This document shows positions 1 through 12,800 of a stretch of 60,000 nt of DNA, in pieces. The stretch is from Polytrichum commune (taxonomy: Eukaryota; Streptophyta; Polytrichopsida; Polytrichales; Polytrichaceae). The stretch's first letter is position 1; each line of letters starts with the position of its first letter. The notes under the pieces are model-generated. The model did not search any database. It was given only the letters and a program-made list of their open reading frames with translations, and had not been told where the DNA came from. The DNA lies in the NCBI GenBank assembly GCA_950295325.1, contig OX485804.1:13332001-13392000 (forward strand), in the 5' to 3' direction. A program made the translations under genes and the position numbers.

Positions 1-3000
1 CTGCAAATTCTATTTGAAATGCTCCCAGGAGTATGCGAATGAAGATAGAGAATTATTGTATACAAACTTCTCATCATCCAACATAAAAATCCTGAAATAG
101 CATGCAGCCCGGACGTTGCTTATTTGAGTTGATTTGACTCCAGAATTGGCTTGAAAGACCCCGAATTAGTGCACTGGAGGTCATTTGAGATGAATCGGCA
201 ACAAACTTGACCCATAGGGGGTCAAGTTTTTACGTTGGATGGATGAGAGAGAGGTACGCTAGTATGCAATAACTCCCTCTCCTATGTGAATAAAATGAGT
301 TTGATTTTTGAAGTTTGGGAAGCCATGAGGTTTATAGGACTAAAACTATGTCAAGATGATGTCAAAAAGGCTAATTCTTTAGGCTGACAAAGTGCAGCGG
401 CCTCATTGAGATAGAGGCTAATATCACCTTGACGGTCCAACTAGAAGAAAGGCTTGATATTGTCTAGTACTACACAAATTGAAATACATTTCCGTCGTTG
501 GTGGCTAGATGTAAAAGGGGAGGGAGAGATTGCATCAAGTTTTGGACACATGACCGGTGCTCTTATTCTAAGCTCAAGAAATCAACATTCTTAAACACTC
601 CATAGGGATGTTAGAAGTTACTGACTATTGTCCAATGTGGTCATGCCTTCACTAGAACTCGTGTTTGGCTCTAACGCCCTTCCGAAACCTTCTATAAGCT
701 ATGTAGAGTAGAGGCGCCCATAACCGATTGCTTAAGAGATTTTGCGCCAAATTTGGAGAAGTATAAGGCAGTGCAATATTTTTCATGTGTAGGAAGATAG
801 AGATCAAGAGGACTGCAATTTTTTACGGTAACTCGATTGCTTAAATTGAAATAATTGTGAATTTTTGAAGCCAAAAGTTGGCCCAAACATATTACCAATG
901 TCTAGAGTCTATCATAACCGCTCATTTTAACTATTCAATCCTCCTCACTTTAGCACTCAAAACTAGGGCATGTGTCATGAAACTATTGGTTCCGGCCTCA
1001 TCAAAATTCAATCCCAGCCTTATCAAAATTTCAGTACCCTATAGATTGCCAATGGGGGGCATGATCGGGAATAGGCACCTCTACTATAGATAAGTGAGGT
1101 TTCAACAATGGGTGAGATTGATGATCTAAGACAATTTGGAAAGGGCAAAGAAGACAATCAAGTGGTGTTTGAATGTTGCTATGCGTGTGATCACATAAGT
1201 TATGGTGTGGAACGTGCATCACATTCATTGTTCTTTCAACCTTGAGCCCATTTGTTGTTCTTTCAACCACCACCCCGATGGACCGGGAGTGGGCAAGGCA
1301 TGAAAGCTCTCAAAGAGGCTTTGGACTATCACTATGTGCTTTGCAATGAGGTGTGAAATATCTTGTCCATGACTCATGTATGTACAGCTCTAAATTCCAT
1401 AATATCATGTGTGTGGCCACCAAAAGTGCACGTGATATTAAGGAGTTTTGTGGTGTTAACAAGGATGCGTGATAAAAGAGAATCAGTGTAGCATTTGATA
1501 TTATGGAATAACACAAAGTCCACATTATAATAATGACATGAATTACAATGATGACCACGTGATGCGTGGGAGTGTGTGGTTGGAAATTTTTGGTGGTTTA
1601 TTTTAATGTCAAAACCCATGACATATGGGAGGGAAATGTGACAACAAGGAGTGACATTTAAATTGAGACCATCCGTTCCCTAGTCGTTTTGGGATATAAG
1701 AGAAGGAGTGACATCGAGGAGGTTGATATAAACATAGTTTAGAGTTGTAGTTTAAGGCCATGTATGTGAGGTATGTGGACCTTATGCTTTTTACTCCTCT
1801 TAATTGGACAACTATATTTGAGTGCTAATTGACAAAGAGTGCAGTTAAAAACAAACCTTAAAACGGCATGTGCTACTATGACATTGTAATGTGTGCGAGC
1901 TACGTGCTTAGAATGTAGACACCATTTTAGGTTCAATACTTGACACTAGTGGGAAGACTCAAGTGATCATTTCAAAAGGAAGAGTTGGAACCTCCACTTT
2001 GACTTGTTATGACTTTTGCATTTCAACTCCGATTTTGAAGCAACAAATCTCTTCTGATTTGCAATTGCGAAGAAGATGAAACAATACCAATATGATTGAA
2101 CAACCAAAATATGTGGATTAGGAAGTGCCTAGAATATGGCCACAAACTTTACTAAGTTTGGGATCTCTTGGGTAAGCTCCTTCCAAGCAGGGTTGAGATT
2201 TGCACATGTCATAGCCAATTTGACAACATGTCAGTGTCACTAAGTCCCACCTAACCTATCAAAAGACAGATGGCCAAGACCTTCAATTCGTCACTTTCCA
2301 TTTCACTCTCAAAATGCCTATCACTGAACGGATGAAATTTTAGAATACATGTCACCTTTCATCTCATCCATATTCCAAATCCATTATTGCTTGCCAACTC
2401 TTGATTGCCTTGTAGAGTTTGTTGCTCTATTGCTTGGAATTTGAAAGAAGCTTTGGAAAGCTTAGGGAAATTCCAACTTAAGATGCGAGGATTTTTGTGA
2501 CAGATTTGCGCATAATGTGTATTGGTTGAAGCCTCAAAGGTTTCTAAGTTATTTTGTAGTGCATTACTTCTCCTTGTAATACCAGCCAATTTTGCAATAT
2601 GTGAGAGGGGATTCTCCAAGTATAATATAGGCAAGAGTGCATTACAATGATGTCTACATTTGAACACATTAGATGCATTGATGCATGTATCCTTACGTGG
2701 ATGCAATGCTGATGATATTGATTGGCAAGTTGTTATTCTATAGTGGAGGAACATGAGGGATCATTGCATTCTAGTGATAGATTGAACTTCTTTGGGTGTG
2801 ACTTGCCTTAAAACATTGCTGGAAATTATGAGTTGTAGGTGATGGTTATAGAGGTCATTGAACGCTACATAATAAAAGTGATATGATTGCATATTGTTTC
2901 ACTTTGTACTACATTGTTGTGATTGAAAAAAATCGGAAACTAGTAAGAGTTTATAAAGCTGTGAATTAAAAAAAAAAATTAGGTATCAAATTAGGTGTTG

Positions 3001-3053
3001 TTGAACAAGGATTTGGCATATTGAAAGGAGGTGAAAAATATTTTTGAAAATAA
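1..3053. other. gene-free A+T-rich DNA
   Basis: No reading frame here shows recognisable protein similarity; the frames are short, overlap on both strands and are broken by stops. The only structure I can support is the dispersed repeat copy near 120-280, listed separately. A stretch around 1110-1600 vaguely recalls a decayed transposase but was not accepted. Confidence 0.6.
118..280. repeat. dispersed repeat family R1, rearranged copy
   Basis: Positions 120-212, read on the minus strand, match the segment near 23226-23300 (GATTCATCTCAA, then GGGTCTTT, then a GCTAATT-like block). Positions 226-276, on the plus strand, match 23326-23375 and 46250-46300 (TTATGTTGGATGAATGAGAG-like). In the other copies both parts have the same orientation, so this copy seems to hold an internal inversion. 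No coding capacity is seen. Confidence 0.5.
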
Positions 3054-3570
3054 TCAACATGCCTTTATAACATTTTCCCAAAGCCCACATCGTGCATCTA
3101 CAACCCTTTGAAGCAATGCCGAATCAAATCCTTTCCCACAATAATATGAAGCCGCATCCCAAGAAGGTGCAATGATAGGAATATGGCTCCCATTAACTGT
3201 TCCCAACACATTTGGAATGCCATGAAGGTTTGTTTGTGTGTTTTTTGTTTTTTGTTTTTTTGGATGAATTGAAAAATTCAATTGCAAGATGCCATGAAGG
3301 TCTTTAGAATCAAAGGTAATTTATTTGTAATACAAGCTAATGTTGGTTTAAAAAAAAACCAAAGGCCTCACATGAATTTTAATAGCCTCACAATATTCTC
3401 TTATAATCATTGAAGCAATACTATGTGCTATCTCGTATAAGTCAGCACACATTATCAAAATATCATGACTTCCTAATGATGCTAATGTCAAAGCAACTCT
3501 AGTATGTATGGAAATACATTTTCTCATATTCGTATCAATTTTTTTCTCAAAACATGTCCTAAGTTATGCA
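3054..3570 (-). pseudogene. decayed PIF/Harbinger (DDE_4-type) transposase fragment
   Basis: Read on the minus strand, 3545-3380 gives a block with RKCISIHTRVALTLASLGS and then EIAHSIASMIIREYCEAI. This resembles the helix-turn-helix region of PIF/HARBI1 transposases. About 150 bp on, 3287-3054 gives GIPNVLGTVNGSHIPIIAP and KGFDSALLQRVVD, the block around the first catalytic Asp of this DDE superfamily. The usual 'DGSHI' is 'NGSHI' here, so the first catalytic Asp is replaced by Asn. Stops and frame changes separate the two blocks, and the N-terminal end and the rest of the DDE domain are not recognisable. PIF/Harbinger elements move by cut-and-paste, usually with 3-bp target duplications; I could not find the TIRs. 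An inactive relic. Confidence 0.75.
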
Positions 3571-4415
3571 CAACTATCTAAATGTGGGGAGATTTATTCA
3601 CATACGGTTCTTGAACATATTCTCCAAAAATGAGTTTCTTCTTCTTCTTCTTCTTCTTTAAATTTTTTTAATAATTTTTTAGCTTTACACCTACCCTCTC
3701 ATGTTTTTGCAAAGACCATGGAGTGTTCATTCGACCTCCTTCAAGAACAAAACAACCATCGCATCATTTCAACATTATGTTCATACATAACAATTTGTTG
3801 AAATACCAACAATGTGACAATCACATGTTTTCTAAACATGAAGAGAGCAAGATCAACAATTTTGTATTGTCTTCTTTCACCCATGGCTATACAATTTAAA
3901 AAGAGGGTTATCACATAGCTTCATGACAATAGAAGTGTTCAAGAGATCCTTGAGGACTTTGCATTGGAGGTGGGACTTGGAACTTGTATACGGGACGTAC
4001 TTTGCACTTCCCACATGCAAGTCCCAAGTCCCAAGTCTCATCTAAATCATATTTTAATGGCCTCTTGAGGCTCAAAAGTCAGGTATTAGCCTGCAAATTG
4101 GGACTTGTTCACATGGGTGGAACTTTGGACTTGGGTTTCGTGTGAACTGGCCTTAAAGTTTACAAGTAGTGTCATCCCGACTTGCTTCAAGTTCATCCAA
4201 ATGCCAACTTATTGAAACAAAGTTTGGTACATTCAACATCTAAATATTTTTGTGATAAAATATTGTTGTGGATGATTGAAATTTAGATGATACACATTTT
4301 GATATATTGGGAATTGAACTTGCAAGGATTGGTTTCAAACAACCCCCAAAAGGAAGTTTAGGATGCGTGAGTATTATGCATCTTGGTACCATTGATGATT
4401 TAAGTGGAGGCAAAT
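3571..4415. other. gene-free stretch with CTT microsatellite
   Basis: No coding sequence recognised. A short (CTT)n tract lies at about 3634-3658. Near 3960-4140 the words 'gacttg', 'caagtcc' and 'ttggacttgg' recur, giving a weak local repeat of uncertain meaning. Confidence 0.5.
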
Positions 4416-4920
4416 AAGGGTTGCTTCACACTATGGCCGAAGGTCAAGAGGTTGTCGATTTCCACCAATCAGATTGCAAGAATTCAAGAATTTGGCCTCT
4501 CGACCCTTCACGCTAGAGGCCAAAGTCCAAAGGCCATCGCTCTTCAAATTGCCTACATGGCAGTATTTTTTGACCAAGGTGACGGACTCTCGAAGGAAGT
4601 TTGGGTCGGACTGGAATGGAAACCCAAACTATGGTCGAGAGGCCGTTCAATTTTTTCATTAATTAAAAAAAAGAAAAAGTAACAAGATCTTGGCCATTAG
4701 ATTGAAGGAGTTGTTTTGAGCAGGGAATAAAATGGGATGCTCCCTTTTCCTTTAGACTTTGGGCTTAGCCTTTGGAGGCTTCACACTATGATCAGCTGAA
4801 GGGTCCAAACCTTGTATTTTATTGGTTATTTTCAGTTGTTTTCTTTGGACTCTTAACAAAGTTTGGCCATTCAATCCCACGGCCTCTCGACTTGGACTGC
4901 CATTGTATGAAGCAACCCTA
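4416..4920. mobile_element. TIR element (MITE-like), about 505 bp
   Basis: The left end begins AGGGTTGCTTCACACTATGG and the right end, read on the minus strand, begins AGGGTTGCTTCATACAATGG, so the first 20 bases differ at two positions. Similarity continues inward in weaker form (a GTCGAGAGG-like word on both sides). The terminal word GGCTTCACACTATG is repeated inside near 4778. The open frames inside encode nothing I recognise, so this looks like a non-autonomous DNA transposon. Flanks are A/T-rich and I cannot define the target duplication or the superfamily. Confidence 0.7.
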
Positions 4921-5511
4921 AAAGTAACTCATCATTGAACCTATGACCACTCAAATGAAAAAAAGTGGGAAGGAGGGAGGGGGTCATTTAGAACAAAAGT
5001 AGAGGACCATTAAGGATCATAGATCTCTTATTCATAATGGTTATCTTCAACACTAAGGTGACTATCTACACCCCCCATGCTGCTAGTGATGTAATTGGAA
5101 ATGAATGCAAAATACTCATTTGGGGACCAAATTGAAAACCAACCTCAGGTGGATTGATTCTTGTATTATATTGAATCCACCTACTCTTCCGCACAACTCC
5201 AAAGGATGTGCGACCTTTGTGGATATCTATAAGCTTGTTGTATAGACCCAAGGTTTTGTTCCCACGCATCGAGGAGCCCGCAAGGAGTTTGTCGTGGTCA
5301 ATGTTGGGTGTTTCCCAATTAACTATGATCATAAAAACCTCTCTTTCATAAACATGAGGAAACAAACATGTTAAAAATGCAATATGGCATAATTGCCCAA
5401 ACTATACATATGAAATTGAATTTTCACAAAAACGTTATTTTATTGTGGGTTGAGAAATATTATATCAATATAATATCAAATTATCAATATTTTGTTAACA
5501 TTCACCATTAC

Positions 5512-5556
<45 letters not shown>

Positions 5557-6893
5557 CAATTGATAAGCTATCCTTATTTTCATCCCACATGTCAAATATA
5601 GTGGGCCATGGTTAATGTTCATTTGAGGCAAGAATGTAATTGGTCACTTTTGGTTGAGAATTGGAATGAGGTGTGGGTATCGTACTACTGTAGAGGGCTC
5701 TTCTATTTCATTTTAACCTATGCCAAAAGGTAGTTTCCATGTGGGATATGAAGTGGGTCTTAGTGAATGTGAACATGACACTTGGCACATATTGAGGGAA
5801 AAATAATTATGTTGTGTGGAATAGAAAGGCATGTACGGTATCAATCTCACTTCTTAATCTATGAGCTTCAAACTATATTTGAGACAACTCGTGAGAAAGA
5901 GGAAGTGAAAATTTGACACAATTGGACAACAATGATCAAATTTACTTGGAATTTTTTTAAAATTGGGTTATGAATGTGAATATATATATATATATACATA
6001 TCATCATGGTCGCCATACATGTTACTTAATGTGCATTGTGTTGTATTCTAATAGGGAACACTAGAAATGATTATATATGGATGAAATATATGCATCGATG
6101 CAATTCCAAGCACCAAGTTAGAAATCCCAGTTGACCATATAAACTCATCCACCATGGAGCAAAAGCCATGTGGCATAACTAGAAATGTGACTACCTACAC
6201 TAAACATTTGATTTAGCGTGACCCACACTCTTCGTTATTGACCCACACTAAATATCTTCCAATCACTGGGTGACAACTAAAGAGGGTGTCACATGACATG
6301 TATTGCTACATGACCAATCACATAAATCACTCTGTTCAACACGACACACCAATTCCAATGGTACACCCAAATCGAAATAGTTTAATGCACTTACTTCCAT
6401 TTCAAATGAACCAATAACCTCTAGTATTAACTTCAAATCACACACAAAACCAATTTATAGGTAATTATACAAAAAGACGGCCGCAAGTTGTGAATGTCTA
6501 CATAGATTCATTTATTGAAAATCCCACCTTACAAATGGATGAGTTTACATGGTCAATGGGGCGTTTTAACTTGTAGCCAAACCCTAAGTCGCATACTAGC
6601 ACGTAGTACATGACCTTAAAACGTTCATGTTTGAATATGTAGCTCGCCCTAAATTACGTTTTATGGTTTCGATGGGATTTATTCTCATGTCCCTCGTCCA
6701 AAAAGACAATACACTTCAGTTGTCATTGAATCCTTCTTTGCGACCTAGGATTGGGCATTGATTTTATTCTTGCCCAAGGGCCTTGGTCAATAAAATTCTT
6801 ATAGCGCTTCCATGCTCCAAATAAGTAATGAATGCACCTTTGGAACACCTCCACAAGATGGAAGTTATCTATTGTCGATTCTAAGCGAATAGG
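4921..6893. other. gene-free stretch with GT/TA microsatellites
   Basis: A compound (GT)n(TA)n tract lies at about 5511-5553 and a (TA)n tract at about 5978-5997. Positions 5690-5770 match 27040-27120 in inverted orientation (shared word TAGTTTCCATGTGGGATAT), an old dispersed repeat. The word ATGGATGAGTTTACATGGTC near 6535 and its inverse near 6132 may be arms of a small fold-back element. No gene recognised. Confidence 0.5.
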
Positions 6894-7056
6894 TACATAA
6901 CATTATTTAGATCCATAACAATGTTATGTGGGAGTGACAGTATATTCCATTGAATATTCTCGATTACGTCCCACGCTTGGTTTGAATGTGAGGAATATTT
7001 TGTGGAATAATGTCAGTCCCACATAACATTGTTGTGGATCTGAATAATGTTATGTA
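6894..7056. mobile_element. MITE family M1, copy 1
   Basis: A near-perfect inverted repeat of about 65 bp per arm. The left arm runs inward from TACATAACATTATT through GATCCATAACAATGTTATG. The right arm, read on the minus strand, gives TACATAACATTATT through GATCCACAACAATGTTATG. The whole unit is about 161 bp and non-coding. A second copy with the same arm order is at 27845-27993, which shows this is a mobile family and not a chance palindrome. Superfamily and target duplication are not resolved, because the termini are A/T-rich and merge with the flanks. Confidence 0.82.
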
Positions 7057-8289
7057 TCTTGAGGGGTTTAGTAAAATCATATGATTTTTAGGGTTTTTGC
7101 GTTATAGTCCATGACTTAGGATTTTGTGGCAACCATGTTAGGAAGTTTGATGGATATTTCCATTGCAATATTTTATGGAAAATTTATTCATCATTAGATT
7201 GATTTGGAGTCTTTGATGTAGATTTTGGTGTTAAGTATGTTAACAAAAGTTTGCCAACCTCTGAGGGGTTCTTCAATGTTTCCACCCTTCACTTACATAA
7301 TTGCCATAAATCCATGGCTATAGTCCATCCAGGTCATCAAATACAAGATGCATATATTCAATGTATTTGGAACAAACTTTGATGTGTATTTGACTACACT
7401 ATTAGAACTATATAATCACATTAAGAAATCAACAATATGATTTGACTCGATGTTAACCGAACTAAGAATAAAAATCTAAAAATAATGTAAGTTGATAAAA
7501 TTATGGCGTGTCACATCAATTCAAATCAGGATAGACATACACTTGTATATGCCACATGGCATAGTGAATGTTACATGTTGTGTGTTATATATCATATGTA
7601 CTTACAATCCATGTAGTCCATGTAGATATAGAAATGGTTGTGTTTAACCATTCTTTTTTGTTGAAGGGGCCGATGGTCCATTTCTAGGCGGGAAACTCCT
7701 TGGGAGCACGACATCATGCCTTTGGCTAGTTGCCCAAACATGGCATGTACGTTCCAATGCAACTAGTAGATAATCAGGAGCGTGAAAGTAACACATGACT
7801 TTGTTATTATTCAAAGAAGAACAACGCCTGCTTGGGAACTTGGTTGGAATGCATAAACATTCATTAAGATGCTTGTGGAGGCAAGCGTGTTAACCCATGG
7901 TCCTTGTATGTTGTACATACACCCATACTTAGGAATTCTATACTTACAACATTCCAAATGAAATATGCCCCAAACTTGGCATCCAAGTCCAATATAAGAG
8001 ATACCCATCCGCCTTCAACATGTGAGTGCATTAATTATGGTATATTTGATGAGTAGAATATAGTTTAGTAATCTAACATAAGATACAAAATATTATGGTT
8101 TACCACAGGTTGCACTCTTGTAAACATTGTGGATGGAGATAGTGTGCAACCTTAATTTATTGAGAACATTCAAAATCAATTACTATATAGGAAATCTATT
8201 ATATACATATGTAACACACGTCAACCGCAATATTAAACCATTGGTGTGAGTCTACAATATCAACCTTAGATGTCAAATACTTTGTGTCA
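7057..8289. other. gene-free stretch
   Basis: No gene, RNA or clear mobile element is recognised. A short match to dispersed family R1 lies near 7195-7240 (GGAGTCTTTGATG, then TTTTGGTG). Confidence 0.5.
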
Positions 8290-8760
8290 CAAACACTCTT
8301 GTCCTTGCCCACACTATATTAACTCTGGTCATTGTAATCCAGAGTGGCTTCTTCCATGTCGAGTGAAATAAACATGGTGCATTCCATTGCACATGCATTA
8401 ATTTTGATACAATTCATGAAATGTTTATGGTGGGATATAATGTGCACTGGACAATATTGTCCTAAAAAAACCCAATATGGCATACAACTTTTATCAGTAT
8501 TGGGGAAGTTTTGATGGATTTATAACTCCATCTAGAATGAGCCCATACTAGTGCATTTCACCCCATAATGCACCAACATTGATGCAATCCATTAATGTGG
8601 GTTGGAAAATTATGTGCATCTGCACCATTATCCCCAAGAGATTTAGTATGGCATATACTATTTATTACAACCAAAGAAGTTCAAAGAGGCTTCTTCCATA
8701 TGGAGGGAACTCAAACTAGTGCATTGTATTGCACAATTACCATCCTTCCTTGGCAATTTT
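8290..8760 (+). repeat. degenerate tandem repeat, period about 170 bp, about three units
   Basis: Three diverged units follow one another. The words 'cttcttccatgtcgag' (8348), 'aactccatctagaatgag' (8523) and 'cttcttccatatggag' (8690) occupy equivalent positions. Each is followed by a GTGCATT-TTGCAC-like block and, in the first two, by 'aatatggcata' or 'agtatggcata'. Spacing is about 165-175 bp. No coding potential. The sequence differs from the 168-bp satellite at 29.9-37.0 kb. Confidence 0.55.
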
Positions 8761-9340
8761 AGACATGTTTCCCAAAATAGACTTCAACAAAATTGTCAAA
8801 TCATGGTTTGTCCATAATTATCCATGTTAAAAATGGTTATTATGAATAATAAAATACCATAATTTCATATTTTATGAAATAATGTAATTTCTATCAAAGT
8901 TGCCTAAGTAGGACATGTATGCACCAATGTCTGACCACTATACATGTGAATGCATGGTATGAATATTCAACATCAATAATGGAACATAAAAACCTACCCG
9001 GGGGTATTAATATTGTAATACCAATCAAATAGTGGTAGTTGGTGAGTATATCAAGGTGAGAGAATCTTTATATACCCAAGTTATTGTTTGGGATACACCA
9101 TTGCTAACCATTTTGCTACTAGGACAAATTCTACCTAGACATGAAAGTTCTTACGTGATATATAGACTTGAATGGCATTGACAGCCAAATTACTGTCAAA
9201 TACCCATACCATATTGGCATAAGAAAAATGTGAAAGTCCTCATGTATCGATATCCGAATGACATAATCAAAAAGATGATACCAATCCAACAATGGTATGC
9301 ATCGGTATATCAGTAACCCAACAAAAGTTACCACCTTGAA
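8761..9340. other. gene-free stretch upstream of the Lgl-like gene
   Basis: A+T-rich DNA without a recognisable gene. It precedes the CT-rich leader of the WD40 gene and may contain distal promoter sequence, but no specific element can be defended. Confidence 0.4.
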
Positions 9341-9344
9341 ATTG

Positions 9345-9475
9345 CAAGTGTGCGCAATTGGTCCAAGATGACCCTAAACTACCGGATGACAATGAAGTGG
9401 TACCCAAAATCAAATGAAGTGGTTGACGGTTCGATTCCCAGCTGTGAAATCTTTTCTATACTTGATGAAAAAAAA
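9345..9475 (+). mobile_element. possible tRNA-derived SINE fragment
   Basis: GGTTCGATTCCCAGC at about 9428 matches the consensus of an internal RNA polymerase III B box. GTGCGCAATTGG near 9349 resembles an A box. An A-rich run follows at about 9466-9476. The A-to-B spacing (about 75 bp) is larger than usual, and a short internal duplication (AATGAAGTGGT near 9390 and 9413) could explain the excess. No complete tRNA cloverleaf forms. One copy only in this window, so the call is tentative. Confidence 0.35.
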
Positions 9476-9544
9476 AGGGGTTTCAAAATAACTTGATGGT
9501 GAACCAATTGGATGAATGGAAAACCCCCAAGGCAAGGCAAGAAG

Positions 9545-9675
9545 CTCATCTCTCTCTCTCTCGCTCTCTCTCTCTCAACTCTCTCTCTCAACTCTCTCTC
9601 TCAAGAAGAAGCTTGAAGACGCCCTCTGCTCTTCGAAGGAAAGAAAGACAGGAAGGAAGGAAGGAAGGAATACTT
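9545..9675 (+). promoter_or_regulatory. CT-rich tract and GA-rich repeats at the 5' end of the Lgl-like gene
   Basis: A (CT)n tract (9549-9603) is followed by a purine-rich stretch with GGAA repeats (9640-9672). Such pyrimidine patches are common around transcription starts and in leaders of plant genes. The coding start lies 180 bp further on. A very short upstream frame (ATG at 9746, stopping at 9761-9763) is in the presumed leader. The exact transcription start cannot be read from sequence. Confidence 0.5.
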
Positions 9676-9854
9676 ACGAAGTGAGAGAAACATCAATCAC
9701 GCCACGCTCATCGCCACATACAAGGCCAAACCCTCCTCCGATTGAATGGCGAGGGTTTGGTGAGCAAGTGGAGCGCGCCGAGATCGGTGAAGTTACGAGG
9801 AGGGGGGAGGAGGAGGATCGGTGCTATTGCAGCGCCGTGGCCATCGTCCTCACC

Positions 9855-12800
9855 ATGTTCGCTAAGCTGTTTCATCGAGCCTCTGCCTCCTCCGGTGAGG
9901 CGAGAGCTTCGCGCGAGGGGAAGTTGCGTGGCGAGGCAGTGTCGGAGGTGACGGATTCCACAGCGATCGTAGGAGAATCGGAGGCAGGATCTCCCCCCGT
10001 GGCGGTGGCCATAGAGGTTCCGCAGGTACGTAGGTTAGACGATTTTCCGGGAAGAATTTTCGTGTCGAGGCTTAGTGAGCGGAATTCTGCTGCCTTAACA
10101 CTATGGACGGATTAATTTCTATCGGATCAGTGAGAAATTAAGCGTGGAAGGATTTGCGACGTGTGAAATCCAAATTGGTTTCGTTCTCGGAGAACCTACT
10201 TGGACAGCCGGCTGAGGAGTCGGAGCTATTATATATGATAGATACTTAGATTCGTGTATGTCATGCTATGCGAAAATGCGAGGGATTGGCCGCTAAATAG
10301 TCTTGCAATGGTGGGCATTATGGTTGCTTGATTGTCGGAGAATGCAAACCTTATCGGACACCGAAGGTTTGGAGACAATGTGACGTCGGCATCGGTCCTG
10401 GTGTCATTTTGGCTCGGGTGTATGTGCGGAGAGATGATTTTAACATGCGATGCTGTTGAAATTGGATCAATGATTATTGCTGCCTTTATTTCAGTTTGAT
10501 GTGCACTTCTGAGGGGGAAATTGTCTAGTCTGGTCTGGTTTTGTTCGGTAGTCCTACTGAGCCTTTGGAGATTCTAAAATGTTTGTTTAGCTGTAAAGTA
10601 ATCTAAACGGGATGAGGAATATTAAGCATGGATTTTACTCGTGAATAAGCGCAGATTCCAGTACAAGAGGGTAAATTGACATTGGAGCAGCTGCAAATAC
10701 GGGCTGTAGGACATGAAGGGGTTCCGGCAGCAGCCTCGATCCTCGCCTTTGAACCTATTCAACGAGTGCTTGCTGTAGCGTCCTTGTAGGTCTATTCTCA
10801 CCTTATTTCTTCCATGTCATCTATATGATCACATCAACAAGGGATTTTTGGTTTTGAATGTGAATTTGAATTCACTTTCTACTCTTATAGTACAAGGTAC
10901 AGGAGTAGTAGGTGCAAAGTTTGTTAATGTATATAGAAATAGCGTGTAGGTCAATTGTTTACATCCTTCAAATTCCTGCCTTGGTTTAAAATATTCCGAG
11001 TTAATAAATCATGAGCTCAATAACTAGGAGTTTCATTATGGAATTAATAATCCAACAATCTGGATGACTACACATTGGATAATCTATCATGTCATGGCCA
11101 TTGTTAGCCTTCCAAATCATCAATTGTGTCACAACTTCCATGTGAAGGGGAATATTGAGGAAAGCGTTCTGGTGGTAAGAAGCTGTGTGTCCTTTACCCC
11201 AAGGAAGCTCCGTATATAGATATAACGGTAATTCACAATGACTACAGGGATGGACGGATCAAGCTGTTTGGTGCACCTGGTGTTGAAGTGCTGTTGCAGT
11301 CACCTTTGCGAGCACCGTGCAAGTATCTCGAGGTGAGCACTTTTTCAACTGCATATTGTGCATAGCGTGCATTGGGATATAATCTCTGACTAATTCTGTG
11401 TGTCTCTGTTACTACAGTTTTTAAATAATGGAGGGCAACTAATAAACATCACCACTCAAAATGACATTGAGGTAAGGATACTCAAGTCTGTTCATATGTC
11501 GGCTCAGTAATGTAGTGGATATAGTTATGTTATATTGGTGCTGTGATGTTTCAAGTGAGTAATGTACTCTTTGTAAGTCAATATGTTTCAAATTGGAGAT
11601 GAAGCTTACATATTTCATGACATTATTTCTACTAACTCACCACTTGCTCTAGGTATGGAATATGGAAAACCAAGAAGTTGTCTATTCACAGAAATGGGAA
11701 CATGACATTACTGCGATTTCTGTACTTCAAGGAACTACTTACATGTATGTGTGAGCAAGCAACCTCTCAATGTACTGATTGGCAATTCTTTAAAGTTTGT
11801 CTCTGTGATATGGCTTGTTGAATATTTCTCATTATGTTTTGCTCAATATAGGCTTACAGATGGAATGGTAAATGTACTGATCCGAGGCTTCTTCGTTGAA
11901 TGATTTGAGATTGTTGTTTAGGGGTAGATACTCCTTCCGGTAGTGCAATTTTCATGCATATTGCTGCTGGCATTCAATTTGTGCAGGTACCTTGGAGATG
12001 ATAATGGAACTGTTTCTGTGCTCCAATATGAAGAGAGCTCAGAGCAAGTAACCACATTGCCTTACTGTATTCCTGCTCATATCACGCTGGGTAAGCTTTT
12101 ATCTAACCTGTCACTTTTGGCATAACAAGAGGGGATTTCCTATGTAATTGTGGTGTAGGTACACTAGAATCTTATCGCGACGAATGTTATAGACACATTT
12201 TTGTGAAACATTTTGTTCTTATTTTCTTGCAGGTGGGCTAGTTAAACCAGGAAGCTCCTATGCCCCTTCAGTTGTTGGTATCCTCCCTCAGGTGGATGCC
12301 TTGTTCAGCAGGTAATCTCTTGCAAGGTCATATATTGGTGCTGCATTCATCAGCTTCATGTGTTGAAGGAGCTTTGCTATTGTTAATGATCAACATTGAT
12401 CCAACTTATATATGTCTGCATGTTCTGCACAGGCTGGTGATTGCATACGGTAATGGCTTGATAGTTCTGTGGGGTCTTCATGAGATTGGGGTACTGGCGA
12501 TACGGGGTGGCACAAAAGTGCAGCGCAAGCAGCTGAAAGACCACACAGGCAGTCTGGATCGGCCACGCACGTTCACGGAGAGGGTTGCTGACAGTGCAAT
12601 TAATATTGGAGAACGGTTTTCATCAAGTACATCTCCTGTGAGATCTGCCTCATCAGAGGAAGAAGAGGACGAGAAGGAAATATGCACCATCTGTTGGGCC
12701 TGTCAAAGTGGAAGCACTGTAGCAGCTGGTTATGTTGATGGTGATATTTGGCTATGGAAATTCCCTACTTCATCAAAAGAGAAACTTCAAGGGGAGAATT

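Noticed and set aside
1110-1620. Possible Mutator (MuDR) transposase remnant on the plus strand
   Set aside because: A weak resemblance (KALKEALDYHYVLCNEV followed by a Cys/Trp-containing segment) but no conserved DDE or zinc-knuckle motif, and the frame is soon broken. Not strong enough to call.
2359-2754. 131-codon open frame on the minus strand
   Set aside because: No recognisable domain, unusual composition, no splice or neighbour evidence; probably chance.
5066-5365. 99-codon open frame on the minus strand
   Set aside because: No recognised domain and no supporting repeats or context.
9516-9854. In-frame extension upstream of MFAKLF in the Lgl-like gene
   Set aside because: The frame stays open through the CT-rich leader, but the extension is low-complexity Ser/Leu from CTCTCT repeats. 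The ATG at 9855 has a better context and begins the family-like N-terminus.
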